A stretch of 64,000 nt of DNA, from NCBI GenBank assembly GCA_944387405.1, contig CALXET010000001.1:382969-446968 (forward strand), given 5' to 3'. Under the pieces are notes generated by a model. That model did no database searches. It was not told the DNA's origin and was given only the letters and a program-made list of their open reading frames with translations. The first letter of the stretch is position 1; each line of letters begins with the position of its first letter. Positions 33,566-42,421 of the stretch are shown piece after piece. Made by a program: the position numbers and the translations under genes. This stretch comes from an uncultured Clostridia bacterium. GTDB taxonomy: Bacteria; Bacillota; Clostridia; TANB77; CAG-508.

Positions 33566-34519
33566 TTAGCTATTAATAACTTTATCAATTTCTTCTTTCA
33601 TTGACATTAATGTCTCACAACTCTTATCAAATTTTTCTTTTTCTTCTCCTTCAAGTTGTAATTCTAATATCTCTCTTGCACCTTTACTATTTATAACAGC
33701 TGGTACTCCTATATATAATCCACTATGTCCATATTCTCCATTTAAGTATGTAGAAACAGTCATAATTTCATTTTGATTATTAATAATTGCTTTAATTATC
33801 TTTGTAAGACCAAGTCCTATTCCATAATAAGTAGCTTTTTTTCTATTAATTATCTCATAAGCTGCCTGTTGAACTTCTGTATATATTTTCTCTAAATCTG
33901 ATATTGGATGTTTATTATCTTCCATAATTTCTTTCATTTTTTTACATCCAACATATGCATGATTCCATGGAACAAAAGAAGAATCTCCATGTTCACCCAT
34001 TATGTATGCATGAACATTTTTACTAGATACTTTTAAATATTTTCCTACTAAATATCTTAGTCTTGCTGTATCTAGTGCTGTACCAGATCCTATAACTTTT
34101 GAACTTGGAAAACCAGAAACTTGTTTTACAACATAAGTCATTAAATCAACTGGATTACTTGCTACTAAGAATATTCCCTTAAATCCGCTATTTACAACAT
34201 TTTCTGTTATCTCTTTCATTATTTTTGCATTTGCTGATGCTAAATCTAATCTTGTTTGTCCAGGTTTTTGATTTAACCCTGCTGTAATTACAACTATATT
34301 TGCATCTTTACATTCATCATAATCACCAGCTTTAATTATCATATCTTCTGGAGCACAAGGCATACCATGAGCTAAGTCCATTGCCTCTCCAAGTGCTTTA
34401 TCTTTTAAAACATCAATTAATACAAGTTCATTAATTCCACCTTGATTTAGTAATGAATATGCCATACTCATTCCTACAAAACCTGTACCTACTAAAACTA
34501 TTTTTCTCTTATCTACCAT
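33566..34519 (-). CDS. ldh: L-lactate dehydrogenase
   Basis: 317 residues. NAD-binding VLVGTGFVGMSMAYSLL-like N-terminus, acidic ELVLIDV strand end, mobile-loop region GLNQKPGQTRLDLASANA with the substrate Arg, and the catalytic His in IMGEHGDSSFVPW. It reduces pyruvate to L-lactate with NADH, a fermentation end step matching the pyruvate kinase gene elsewhere in the window. It is a single-gene unit with its own promoter and a bidirectional terminator. Confidence 0.95.
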   Translation of the reverse strand: MVDKRKIVLVGTGFVGMSMAYSLLNQGGINELVLIDVLKDKALGEAMDLAHGMPCAPEDMIIKAGDYDECKDANIVVITAGLNQKPGQTRLDLASANAKIMKEITENVVNSGFKGIFLVASNPVDLMTYVVKQVSGFPSSKVIGSGTALDTARLRYLVGKYLKVSSKNVHAYIMGEHGDSSFVPWNHAYVGCKKMKEIMEDNKHPISDLEKIYTEVQQAAYEIINRKKATYYGIGLGLTKIIKAIINNQNEIMTVSTYLNGEYGHSGLYIGVPAVINSKGAREILELQLEGEEKEKFDKSCETLMSMKEEIDKVINS

Positions 34520-34608
34520 ACTACTACTTCCTTTCTGTTTTTTTATTAATGTTTATAGTATTATTTATTATTACTACCAAATTTTTTAAACTCTTCTTAG
34601 CCTGATAA

Positions 34609-34638
34609 ATTATATCACTATATATATTTTGTTGTCAA
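34609..34638 (-). promoter_or_regulatory. Promoter of ldh
   Basis: TTGACA (34638-34633), an 18-bp spacer and TATAAT (34614-34609) on the minus strand, about 90 bp before the ldh start. Confidence 0.7.
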
Positions 34639-34737
34639 TTTTTACATTCTGATTTTATATTTAATTATTTACTTTTAGCTCCTTTTAATATATTATTTAT
34701 GTAATAAATTATTGATTATTATTTATTGGAGAATTTA

Positions 34738-36036
34738 ATGAATACAAAAGAATTATTAAGAGTCTTAAAAAGCAAAGAAAGACAATCACATATTTCAAAA
34801 TTATTAAAAGAAAAAAAATACGATGATATATATAGAGAATATGGCCAAACTATTTATGCTTTAGTTGTTCCAAAAAAATATAAAAAACAAGATATAAGCA
34901 AATTATTTTCAGAAGGAAAATTTGAAGATATATATCACAAATATGGAAAAAGTACATATAATAGATTACTTTCAAAAATGCGAGAAGCTGAAGTTTATTA
35001 TGAAACTGGTAGTAAACCAAAATCTATTTTTAGCAAAATATCTTACTTGCTAAAACATAAAATAGCTCCATTCTTTTTATCTGCAACTCTTCTTTTACCT
35101 ACTACATCAATTCTAACCCTTAATATTGAAGGAAAAAAGGATGTAAAAGAAAACAGTATTACTTATGCAGAAGAAATTGAAGAGTATAATAATCAAGTTG
35201 AACAATATGCTGAAAGTGTAAAAAAATTAAACTTAACTGATTTACAAATAATTATGAAAGTGATGTCAGATATGTGGGAAAAAATAGACGGTTATAAAGC
35301 TCCTTCTGAAACAATATTTGGATATGAAAGATTAAGTTTTCTAAAAGATCCTGATAATCCTGAAGAACTTATAGTTGGCGTATGTCAGCATATGTCTGAC
35401 GATACTTGTGCAATTTTAAATGAAATCAATCCTGAATTTCATGCAAGAAATTTAACTGTATATATGTCTGATGATGCAATATTTAATCTTGCTGATATTA
35501 ATAGAACTGTGATTCCAGAAGACGAACGTGAAAATGGGTCTGAAGAAAATTCTGATAATTTTATTGAAAATATAGTAAACAATTCTACAGAACTTATTGG
35601 TAATCATGTTGTATCTGTAGTAGATATGCCTTCTGAAAAATTAACACTAATAATTGATCCGACTAACCCCGGAATTGGTATATATAAAGATGGCAAAATC
35701 TACATGTTTTCCTCTGAAGATGGCTCTGGTATTTCTCCAAGGCCTCTATCTGGCATTATGTTTAGAGCATCATCTATACTAGATACTGCTAAAACTTTTG
35801 TAAACTCATTTATAGAACCAGATAAAAGTATTGATGAATTAAAATCAATGTATAATGCAGATGCACTAAATGAAGTTTTAAAACAAGTAGAAGAAATTGA
35901 AGAAAAGTATGAAGAATCATCTTTTGACAAACGTTATAAAATAGATTCTTCTCTACTTTCTAGTCATGTCAGTGATTCTGATAGTAACAATAAAAATCAA
36001 AATGCTAAAATCTTAAATAATGAGGAAATCAGATAA
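34738..36036 (+). CDS. Membrane protein with transglutaminase-like Cys-His-Asp domain
   Basis: 432 residues from the ATG at 34738 (GGAG upstream). Residues 19-41 and 53-74 are two copies of ISKL-x-E-K-(Y/F)-(D/E)-DIY-x-x-YG. One membrane helix lies at about 109-130. The outer domain has GVCQHMSDDTCAILNEI with Cys216, NHVVSVVD with His290 and LIIDPTNP with Asp307; this order and the His-Asp spacing match transglutaminase-like cysteine proteases. The C-terminus (about 380-432) is Ser/Asn/Lys-rich and probably disordered. It is first in a three-gene plus-strand island. I do not recognise the whole protein; the catalytic reading is inference. Confidence 0.65.
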   Translation: MNTKELLRVLKSKERQSHISKLLKEKKYDDIYREYGQTIYALVVPKKYKKQDISKLFSEGKFEDIYHKYGKSTYNRLLSKMREAEVYYETGSKPKSIFSKISYLLKHKIAPFFLSATLLLPTTSILTLNIEGKKDVKENSITYAEEIEEYNNQVEQYAESVKKLNLTDLQIIMKVMSDMWEKIDGYKAPSETIFGYERLSFLKDPDNPEELIVGVCQHMSDDTCAILNEINPEFHARNLTVYMSDDAIFNLADINRTVIPEDERENGSEENSDNFIENIVNNSTELIGNHVVSVVDMPSEKLTLIIDPTNPGIGIYKDGKIYMFSSEDGSGISPRPLSGIMFRASSILDTAKTFVNSFIEPDKSIDELKSMYNADALNEVLKQVEEIEEKYEESSFDKRYKIDSSLLSSHVSDSDSNNKNQNAKILNNEEIR

Positions 36037-36087
36037 ATTGTATTAAAATAAAAATAAAAATATAAATAAAAAAATTAGGAGAATATT

Positions 36088-36763
36088 ATGAGTGAGTATA
36101 AATTTTACGACTTAGGAGTCGTTTGTGGTAGATTTGGACATGAGCATTTAGGACATGTTTCTTTATTTGATAATTGTATGGCTTTATGCAAAAGAACATT
36201 AATTCTAGTAGGCTCTTCACAGGAATATGGAACATTAAGAAATCCTTTTAGAATAGAAACACGTATTGATGTAATAAAAGAAACTTATCCTGGAATGAAT
36301 GAAGACACTCTAATGATTAGAGGAATTAAAGATCTTACTAATGAATATGATGTAAATTCTAAATGGGGAAAATTCGTTAAATCAGAAGTAGAATATCATG
36401 AGCATAAATTTGCAAACCTTATGGTATATGGTAATGATGAATTTAGAAGTCATTGGTTTGCAGAAGAAGATTTAGTACGGAACTGCTGAACTTATTATTC
36501 CAAGAAGCACAATTCCTATTTCTGCTACAATGATCCGTGGACTTTTAGTAATAGATGATGAGAAAAAATGGCAGGAATATACTCACCCATTTATTCACAA
36601 CATGTATAAAAGATTAAGAGATGAGATTTTAAATGTTCCTGTATATAAAAATATTTATGATAAAATTAGAAAAGATGATTTTTCATTAGATAATTTTATG
36701 GAAATTTATAAAAAATTAGAAGAAAAAGATAAACTAAAAAAATTAAATTCTATAAAACAATAA
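36088..36763 (+). pseudogene. Frameshifted NMN adenylyltransferase-like nucleotidyltransferase
   Basis: The first part (36088-36489) is a cytidylyltransferase-fold start, GVVCGRFGHEHLGHVSLFDN, with the HxGH motif and RNPFRIETRIDVI. It stops at TGA. From about 36483 a frame shifted by one continues the protein: GTAELIIPRSTIPISATMIRG carries the ISxTxIR motif, then the C-terminal helix region to 36763. Reading GTA-(C)-GGA joins them with one base removed. Intact, the product would be about 225 residues, like NadR-type NMN adenylyltransferases for NAD salvage. It may be a real pseudogene or a sequencing or assembly error. Confidence 0.75.
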
Positions 36764-36852
36764 TTACTATAATATTTCTATTTTCACTTGCTTTTTTTAT
36801 AAAAATTTAATATTTTAGTAATATACTTAATATAATTTATAGAGGTGATACT

Positions 36853-38127
36853 ATGTTAATACTTAACTTAAATGACGAAAAAAATAATGAAAAAATAGAT
36901 TTTGAAATATCAGTACTAGAAGAATTTAGAACATTCTTTTTAACACAAAAAGATATTTTACTTAAACATTTTAATATTAGTCTTATTTCAATGTCTAATG
37001 ATTCAAACTATATTATAGAATTAAATAAATTTCTTGAAGATTTTAACATAATTTTTGATAAAATTAATTCATCTTTGAAAAGTATAGATATATTGAAAAA
37101 GAAATTAGATATTGCTAAATCATCTCTTTTAGATTCTGAAGAAAAAATAAATGAATATATTAATTCATATAATGAAAGCTACATATCAGATTTTCCGAAA
37201 TTATTAGATTGCATGAATTATACAATAGACTTTATTGAAAAACTTTTTGTGACTCCTACATATGAAGAAAGTAAAAAACGTGCTTTAGAAATGTTTTCTA
37301 TTAAACCTGATAAAAATAAAGAAAAAAAGCTTTCTAAAATCGAAAACATCCCTACAAATATCAATGTAAAAGAACAAATTATAGATTCTCTTGAAACAAA
37401 TAAAGAAAATCTGTTAAATACTAACAATATCGAAAATAATGATATTAAAGATGATAAAAAAGATATAGATAAAAATAATTCAAATGATATTAATATGTTA
37501 TCTAATTCATCAAATACAGAAACATTAACAACTGATGCTATTAATAAATTGGATTTACAGAGCAAATATTTATCAGAAAATGAAAATAATAATAAAAAAG
37601 ATAATAATGAAGATAATATTGATTCTTCAAATGATCTTGAAAATGAAACTACTGACTTGAATTTAGAACCTGCAGTAAAAAATAAGAATATTAAAACTAA
37701 TGATAGAGTTACTAAACTTCCACTTCAAGATAATAATAGTTTAATAATTTCTGAAAAAGATGGCTTAGTATATCTTCCTTTTAAAGTTGAGGATTTAAAA
37801 AAGGAATATATAGAAAAACACAAAAAATATAAAGGTTTAATTGATTTAATAAATCATGAATATATTTTACCAATTAATAAATATAAAAATACTGTAACTT
37901 CTAGATTTAAAGAAGCATATTCCTTAATGGTAAATAAAGAAAAAGAATCTGCTTTATCTGGACTTGAATTAGGACTTGAAGTAGCTTTCAATTACTCTCT
38001 TCATCCAGCTGTAATTTCTGCTTGTAAATCTTTAAATGAACTTGATGAATACTTAGATGCATTAGATGCAAAAGATATGTCTAGTTTTAAAAGATTTAAA
38101 GTAGAATTTGAAGTATTACCTAAATAA
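36853..38127 (+). CDS. Unknown protein with coiled-coil ends and Asn/Asp-rich linker
   Basis: 424 residues, no signal peptide or membrane span. The N-terminal 140 residues are helical and heptad-like (IIFDKINSSLKSIDILKKKL). About 160-285 is a low-complexity Asn/Asp/Glu/Lys linker. The C-terminal 140 residues form a second helical domain (VYLPFKVEDLKKEYIEKHKK, then SALSGLELGLEVAFNYSLHP). A GAGGTGAT site precedes the ATG. It is third in the plus-strand island after the transglutaminase-like and NMNAT-like genes. No family is recognised; a scaffold or adaptor is one possibility. Confidence 0.6.
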   Translation: MLILNLNDEKNNEKIDFEISVLEEFRTFFLTQKDILLKHFNISLISMSNDSNYIIELNKFLEDFNIIFDKINSSLKSIDILKKKLDIAKSSLLDSEEKINEYINSYNESYISDFPKLLDCMNYTIDFIEKLFVTPTYEESKKRALEMFSIKPDKNKEKKLSKIENIPTNINVKEQIIDSLETNKENLLNTNNIENNDIKDDKKDIDKNNSNDINMLSNSSNTETLTTDAINKLDLQSKYLSENENNNKKDNNEDNIDSSNDLENETTDLNLEPAVKNKNIKTNDRVTKLPLQDNNSLIISEKDGLVYLPFKVEDLKKEYIEKHKKYKGLIDLINHEYILPINKYKNTVTSRFKEAYSLMVNKEKESALSGLELGLEVAFNYSLHPAVISACKSLNELDEYLDALDAKDMSSFKRFKVEFEVLPK

Positions 38128-38170
38128 AAAATATAACTTTGAATTTGAATAATTTATATTAATAATATTT

Positions 38171-38201
38171 AAGGCAGGAGCGTGCACTCACCTCCTGCCT
38201 T
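38171..38201. terminator. Strong hairpin between converging genes
   Basis: Ten-base stem AAGGCAGGAG/CTCCTGCCTT, GC-rich against its background, followed on the plus strand by ATTGTTTCCTGTTTTT. It probably ends the plus-strand island and may also act on the converging GC-shifted ORF. Confidence 0.75.
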
Positions 38202-38215
38202 ATTGTTTCCTGTTT

Positions 38216-38680
38216 TTAGTCAAAAGTCAAATAGAAAGTCTTAACGCTGTCTAAAGAAGTTAATATATTTACATCTCCACAGCAACCACAGTACCAGATG
38301 TTGAGATCCGGAATTTTTCCTTCCTTGCTTTGAATCGTAACAGCTCCTATTCCATCTTCAGCTGTCATTAACCATTTGCTTCCCTTTTTGTTCTTTTTCA
38401 AATACGCCTCATACCCGTAAATGACGTAAAAATCGTCATCTTTGCCAGCAAAACACCTAACTGCTATTACGTTTTTTGTATTAGCAATTCTGTTTTCGCT
38501 AATTTCCCGGATACTAGGGTATTTGCTTTTAATGTCTCTAAGAGCAGTCTCTTTAATCTCTTTTACCGTTTCTTCATAATCCAAAACTAGACCAGAGCGA
38601 TTCATGAAATCAGGAATTACTGTTAAGAAAATCCTACAGAAACTTCTAGCTCTTATTGGCATTTTCCGCCATAAAAACAT
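38216..38680 (-). CDS. GC-shifted ORFan, unknown function
   Basis: 154 residues. The base composition is clearly richer in G and C than the neighbours and the codon choice differs (CGG, GCG, CTG-type codons appear). The N-terminus is basic and hydrophobic (MFLWRKMPIRARSFCRIFL), the middle has VIAVRCFAGKDDDFYVIYGY, and the end has IWYCGCCGDVNIL, a compact Cys-rich turn. No family is recognised. It has its own promoter, a GGAGG site and a nearby strong hairpin, like a phage moron or a recently acquired gene. Confidence 0.65.
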   Translation of the reverse strand: MFLWRKMPIRARSFCRIFLTVIPDFMNRSGLVLDYEETVKEIKETALRDIKSKYPSIREISENRIANTKNVIAVRCFAGKDDDFYVIYGYEAYLKKNKKGSKWLMTAEDGIGAVTIQSKEGKIPDLNIWYCGCCGDVNILTSLDSVKTFYLTFD

Positions 38681-38711
38681 AGAAACACCTCCTATAAATT
38701 TTTTCTAGCTT

Positions 38712-38740
38712 ATTTTAACACATATTTTCTTGTTTTTCAA
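38712..38740 (-). promoter_or_regulatory. Promoter of the GC-shifted ORF
   Basis: TTGAAA (38740-38735), a 17-bp spacer and TAAAAT (38717-38712) on the minus strand, about 32 bp before the start codon, with GGAGG between. Confidence 0.65.
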
Positions 38741-38746
38741 TTAATA

Positions 38747-38778
38747 AAAGCTCTATAAGTATTTACTTATAAAGCTTT
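38747..38778 (-). terminator. Terminator after the Fe-alcohol dehydrogenase gene
   Basis: Minus-strand stem AAAGCTTTATAAGT/ACTTATAGAGCTTT followed by TATTAATT; about 70 bp past the gene and directly before the next promoter. Confidence 0.6.
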
Positions 38779-38848
38779 TTTGTTTTTTATATTTTTCTCA
38801 TTTTCTTTATTTTTTAATTTTATTATTTCTATTTACTTATTTTATTTA

Positions 38849-40009
38849 TTACATAGCTGCTCTATATAAATTAATAAAATCTTCTTTTGTAACTTCTCTT
38901 GGATTTCCTGGCTTACAAGGATCTTCCATAGCTTTATCTGCAAGCATACTTAGATCTTCTTCTTTACATCCTGTATCTTTAACTGTTTGAGTAATTCCTA
39001 CTGCTTTTGAAAGCTCTGTTATTTTCCATACAAATGTATTTATAACATCTTGGTCATTTAAGTGTTCTGCATCTGGTCTTCCTATATGAATTAATATTTC
39101 TCTGAATCTTTGTGCAGTTGCTGGGTCCTCCCCATTAAATCTCATTACTGTTGGAAGTAATATAGCATTTGCAAGACCATGTGGAGTATCATATACAGCA
39201 CCTAATTGATGAGCCATTGAATGAACTATTCCAAGTCCTACATTTGAAAATCCCATACCTGCAATATACTGAGCTAAGCCCATCATTTCTATTGCATATT
39301 CATTTTTTTCATTTACAGCAGCTGGTAAATATTTAAATATTAATTCAATAGCTTTCATGTGAAACATATCTGACATAGTATTGTGAGCTTTTGTTATATA
39401 TCCTTCTACAGCATGTGTTAGAGCATCCATTCCTGTTGAAGCTGCTATTGATTTTGGCATAGAAGCCATTAAATCTGAATCAACTATTGCTAAAACTGGA
39501 ATATCATGTGGATCTACACATACCATTTTAACTTCTCTTTTTTCATCTGTTATTACATAATTTATTGTAACTTCTGCAGCAGTTCCTGCTGTTGTTGGAA
39601 GAGCTATAACTGGTAATCCTCTATGTTTTGTATTTGATGCACCATTTAATGAAACAACATCACTTCTGTCAGGATTTGTCATAACTATTGAAATTCCTTT
39701 TGCAGTATCAATACTAGATCCTCCACCTACTGCAACAATTGCATCTGCTCCAAATTCTTTGCATACTTTTACACCATCTAAAACATTTTTTATAGTTGGA
39801 TTTGGTTTTACTTCTGAATATACAGTATATTCAATTTTTGCCTTATCTAATACTTCTGTAACTTTATCAGTAACCTTTGCTTCAAATAAAGACTTATCAG
39901 ATACTACTAAAATCTTTTTATATCCTCTATCTCTAATTTCAGCAGGTAATTCCTCTCTTGCTCCTTTTCCAAAATAAGATGTCTCATTTAAAACAAACTT
40001 TGTTGACAT
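38849..40009 (-). CDS. Iron-containing alcohol dehydrogenase
   Basis: About 387 residues from the ATG at 40009, which has AGGAGG upstream; an open frame extending to 40192 overlaps the serine dehydratase gene and is not coding. NAD-binding motif AVGGGSSIDTAKGIS, metal ligands in GLGIVHSMAHQLGAVYDTPH and ALTHAVEGYI. It belongs with lactaldehyde/1,3-propanediol/butanol-type dehydrogenases of fermentative anaerobes; the substrate is not determined. It lies 80 bp downstream of the serine dehydratase gene on the same strand. Confidence 0.93.
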   Translation of the reverse strand: MSTKFVLNETSYFGKGAREELPAEIRDRGYKKILVVSDKSLFEAKVTDKVTEVLDKAKIEYTVYSEVKPNPTIKNVLDGVKVCKEFGADAIVAVGGGSSIDTAKGISIVMTNPDRSDVVSLNGASNTKHRGLPVIALPTTAGTAAEVTINYVITDEKREVKMVCVDPHDIPVLAIVDSDLMASMPKSIAASTGMDALTHAVEGYITKAHNTMSDMFHMKAIELIFKYLPAAVNEKNEYAIEMMGLAQYIAGMGFSNVGLGIVHSMAHQLGAVYDTPHGLANAILLPTVMRFNGEDPATAQRFREILIHIGRPDAEHLNDQDVINTFVWKITELSKAVGITQTVKDTGCKEEDLSMLADKAMEDPCKPGNPREVTKEDFINLYRAAM

Positions 40010-40088
40010 TTTAAATTCCTCCTTTATATTTATTATTTTTCCCTTATTAATAATATATATAAATTTTAAAAAATTCAATAGTTTTATT

Positions 40089-41315
40089 TTATGCCATATC
40101 TTTATTATAATATTTATTTCTACAATATTTTTTAGCAAGTCCTCCTTCTGATGTTTCCCTATAATGACTATGCAAATCTTTTCCTGTTTCATACATAGTA
40201 TCTACAACTACATCAAAAGATATACTCTTATGCTTTCTCATTAGCATAGAAAGTTTTGCTGCATCTACAGCTCTTATAGCTGCAACTGCATTTCTTTCGA
40301 TACATGGAATCTGCACATATCCATATATTGGATCACATGTTAGTCCTAAGTGATGTTCCATTGCAACTTCTGCGGCATTTTCTATTCTATCTATATCTAA
40401 CCCTATAATATATGCACTAGCAGCTGCTGCCATTGAACATGCTGTACCTATCTCTGCTTGGCATCCACATTCTGCCCCACTAATTGATGCATTTGTTTTA
40501 ACTATATTTCCAATTAATCCAGCTACTGCCAAAGCTTCTATTATAATATTTTCAGGAATATTTTTATCATGATTATAATAATATAAAACTGCTGGAAGTA
40601 CTCCTGAAGCTCCACATGTAGGAGCAGTTACTATTTTGCCACCAGATGCATTTTCTTCACTTACCGCTATAGCATAACTACTTAATAATCTTGTCTGTTT
40701 TAATGATTCATCCTCTTTATCAACAATCATATTATAAATATCTGAAGCCGTTCTTGAAAGTCTTAATCTTCCTGGAATCATCCCAGTTTTATTTAAACCA
40801 GCTTCAACAGCTTCTTTCATAGCTTGCCATACTTCTTTTAAATAGCTTGTTATTTCATACCCTTCTACATTATAAACATATTCATGAAGTTTTAGATTAT
40901 TTTCCGTACAATAAATTTTTATATCTTCAAATTTATTTAATTCATATATTTCAGGAATATCGGTATCTTCTTCTCCTTCTATTTTAATTGTTCCTCCACC
41001 TACAGAATATACTGTCCAATCTCCAATAATATCCTCTTTTTTATATCCAATTATTCTCATCGTGTTTGGATGAATTGTGCATTCTTTTTCTAAATCAAAT
41101 TCAATCTCTGTTTCTATCGGATATGAAGTCTCCTTTATAATAAAATCTGTTAAATGTCCTTTTCCTGTTAGAGCTAGTGATCCATATAAAATAACTTTTA
41201 ATTTATCTATATCTTTATATGTATTAATAAATCTTTCTACTGCTCTTTTAGGCCCCATAGTATGAGAACTTGATGGTCCATTTCCTATTTTATAAAACTC
41301 ATATAATGATTGCAT
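40089..41315 (-). CDS. sdaA: L-serine dehydratase, iron-sulfur type, single chain
   Basis: 408 residues, with the beta and alpha parts fused. The N-terminal part begins [20 protein letters not shown] (substrate-binding). The C-terminal part has the cluster and active-site cysteines in [34 protein letters not shown] and [19 protein letters not shown]. It deaminates L-serine to pyruvate and ammonia using an oxygen-sensitive 4Fe-4S cluster. The pyruvate produced can feed the lactate and alcohol routes encoded nearby. Confidence 0.94.
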   Translation of the reverse strand: MQSLYEFYKIGNGPSSSHTMGPKRAVERFINTYKDIDKLKVILYGSLALTGKGHLTDFIIKETSYPIETEIEFDLEKECTIHPNTMRIIGYKKEDIIGDWTVYSVGGGTIKIEGEEDTDIPEIYELNKFEDIKIYCTENNLKLHEYVYNVEGYEITSYLKEVWQAMKEAVEAGLNKTGMIPGRLRLSRTASDIYNMIVDKEDESLKQTRLLSSYAIAVSEENASGGKIVTAPTCGASGVLPAVLYYYNHDKNIPENIIIEALAVAGLIGNIVKTNASISGAECGCQAEIGTACSMAAAASAYIIGLDIDRIENAAEVAMEHHLGLTCDPIYGYVQIPCIERNAVAAIRAVDAAKLSMLMRKHKSISFDVVVDTMYETGKDLHSHYRETSEGGLAKKYCRNKYYNKDMA

Positions 41316-41448
41316 AAAATACCTCTTTCTTTATTTATTTCATTTTTCTATTTATTTTTCTTTTTTTATTAATAATATATTAATGTTTTTATATTTTTAA
41401 TATATTATCTATTAATATATATCATATTTTCGTATTTTATACAAAAAT

Positions 41449-41479
41449 AAAATCCTAAAAGAATTACTTCTAGGATTTT
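41449..41479 (-). terminator. Terminator after Bax inhibitor-1-like gene
   Basis: Minus-strand stem AAAATCCTA/TAGGATTTT followed by ATTTTTG, about 50 bp past the stop. Confidence 0.7.
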
Positions 41480-41526
41480 AATATAATTTTATTCTTTTTT
41501 TATATTTTTTACAAAATTTTAATTTA

Positions 41527-42216
41527 CTAATCTCTTCTTTCACCAAATATTGATAATATTCTTAAGAAAATGTTAATAAAATCTAAGTATAATTGGAATG
41601 CTCCATATACTGAAACTTTTTCAGTATCTACCATTCCTGAAGATAAAAACATTTTGATATTATTCATATCATAATATGTGAATCCTAAAAATATTGCAAG
41701 TATTGCCCAGTCTAATGCAATATCAAGTAATGGATTTCCTAAAAATAAGTTAATTATGCTTAGTACTAATCCAATTATAAGTCCAATTGTAAGCATTGAA
41801 CCAAGACTTGTTACGTCTCTATTTGAATTATATCCTAGGATCGCTAATCCTCCAAAAAGAGCGGCAGATCCAAATAATGCTATTGTTATTGATGAAAGTT
41901 CAAAAACATAAAATATTGTCGAAAGTGTAACACCCGTAAGCATTGAATACGCAAAAAATAATATTGTTATCATAGTAGATGATAGCCTTCTTAATAAAAA
42001 TCCCATAATTAATGCAATTGCAATCTGAGCTATACAAATAATTGCAAAAGTTCCATCTACTGCCATTGTTTCAGCAATTCCTGCTGAATATGTGTAAACT
42101 GCTGTTATAGCAGTTGCAAGAACACCTAAAAACATCCACAAAAATGTTTTTGAAAGAGCTCCTCTTACTTCCATATCAGAAACAGAATTTACTTCATTAT
42201 ATTGAAATTCTTCCAT
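41527..42216 (-). CDS. Bax inhibitor-1/YccA family membrane protein
   Basis: 229 residues with seven membrane spans. The family motif is seen in LSKTFLWMFLGVLATAITA, a TGVTLSTIF turn in the middle and a C-terminal DMNNIKMFLSSG and YLDFINIFLRILSIFGERRD end. BI-1 homologues include pH-sensitive calcium-leak channels (BsYetJ); in bacteria the role is poorly defined. It is transcribed alone, with a terminator after it. Confidence 0.92.
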   Translation of the reverse strand: MEEFQYNEVNSVSDMEVRGALSKTFLWMFLGVLATAITAVYTYSAGIAETMAVDGTFAIICIAQIAIALIMGFLLRRLSSTMITILFFAYSMLTGVTLSTIFYVFELSSITIALFGSAALFGGLAILGYNSNRDVTSLGSMLTIGLIIGLVLSIINLFLGNPLLDIALDWAILAIFLGFTYYDMNNIKMFLSSGMVDTEKVSVYGAFQLYLDFINIFLRILSIFGERRD

Positions 42217-42358
42217 AATTTTCTCTCCTATTCTTTTTTATTTTTACATTTAGTATTATATTATATATTATTTTTTTATACAATATATACTTTAAAATAT
42301 AATATATTATTAGTATTAAAATAATCTTAATTTTTATTATATTTTTTTAAAGAAAAAA

Positions 42359-42378
42359 CGCCTCTTAAAAAGAGACGC
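42359..42378 (-). terminator. Terminator after pyruvate kinase gene
   Basis: Minus-strand stem CGTCTCTT/AAGAGGCG with a short loop, followed by TTTTTTC. Confidence 0.75.
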
Positions 42379-42421
42379 TTTATTTATAAATATACTTGTA
42401 TTGTGCTATTTTAATTTTTTA

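Noticed and set aside
40010..40192. N-terminal extension of the Fe-alcohol dehydrogenase
   Set aside because: It overlaps the end of the serine dehydratase gene, has no ribosome-binding site, and the family starts at the ATG preceded by AGGAGG at 40009.
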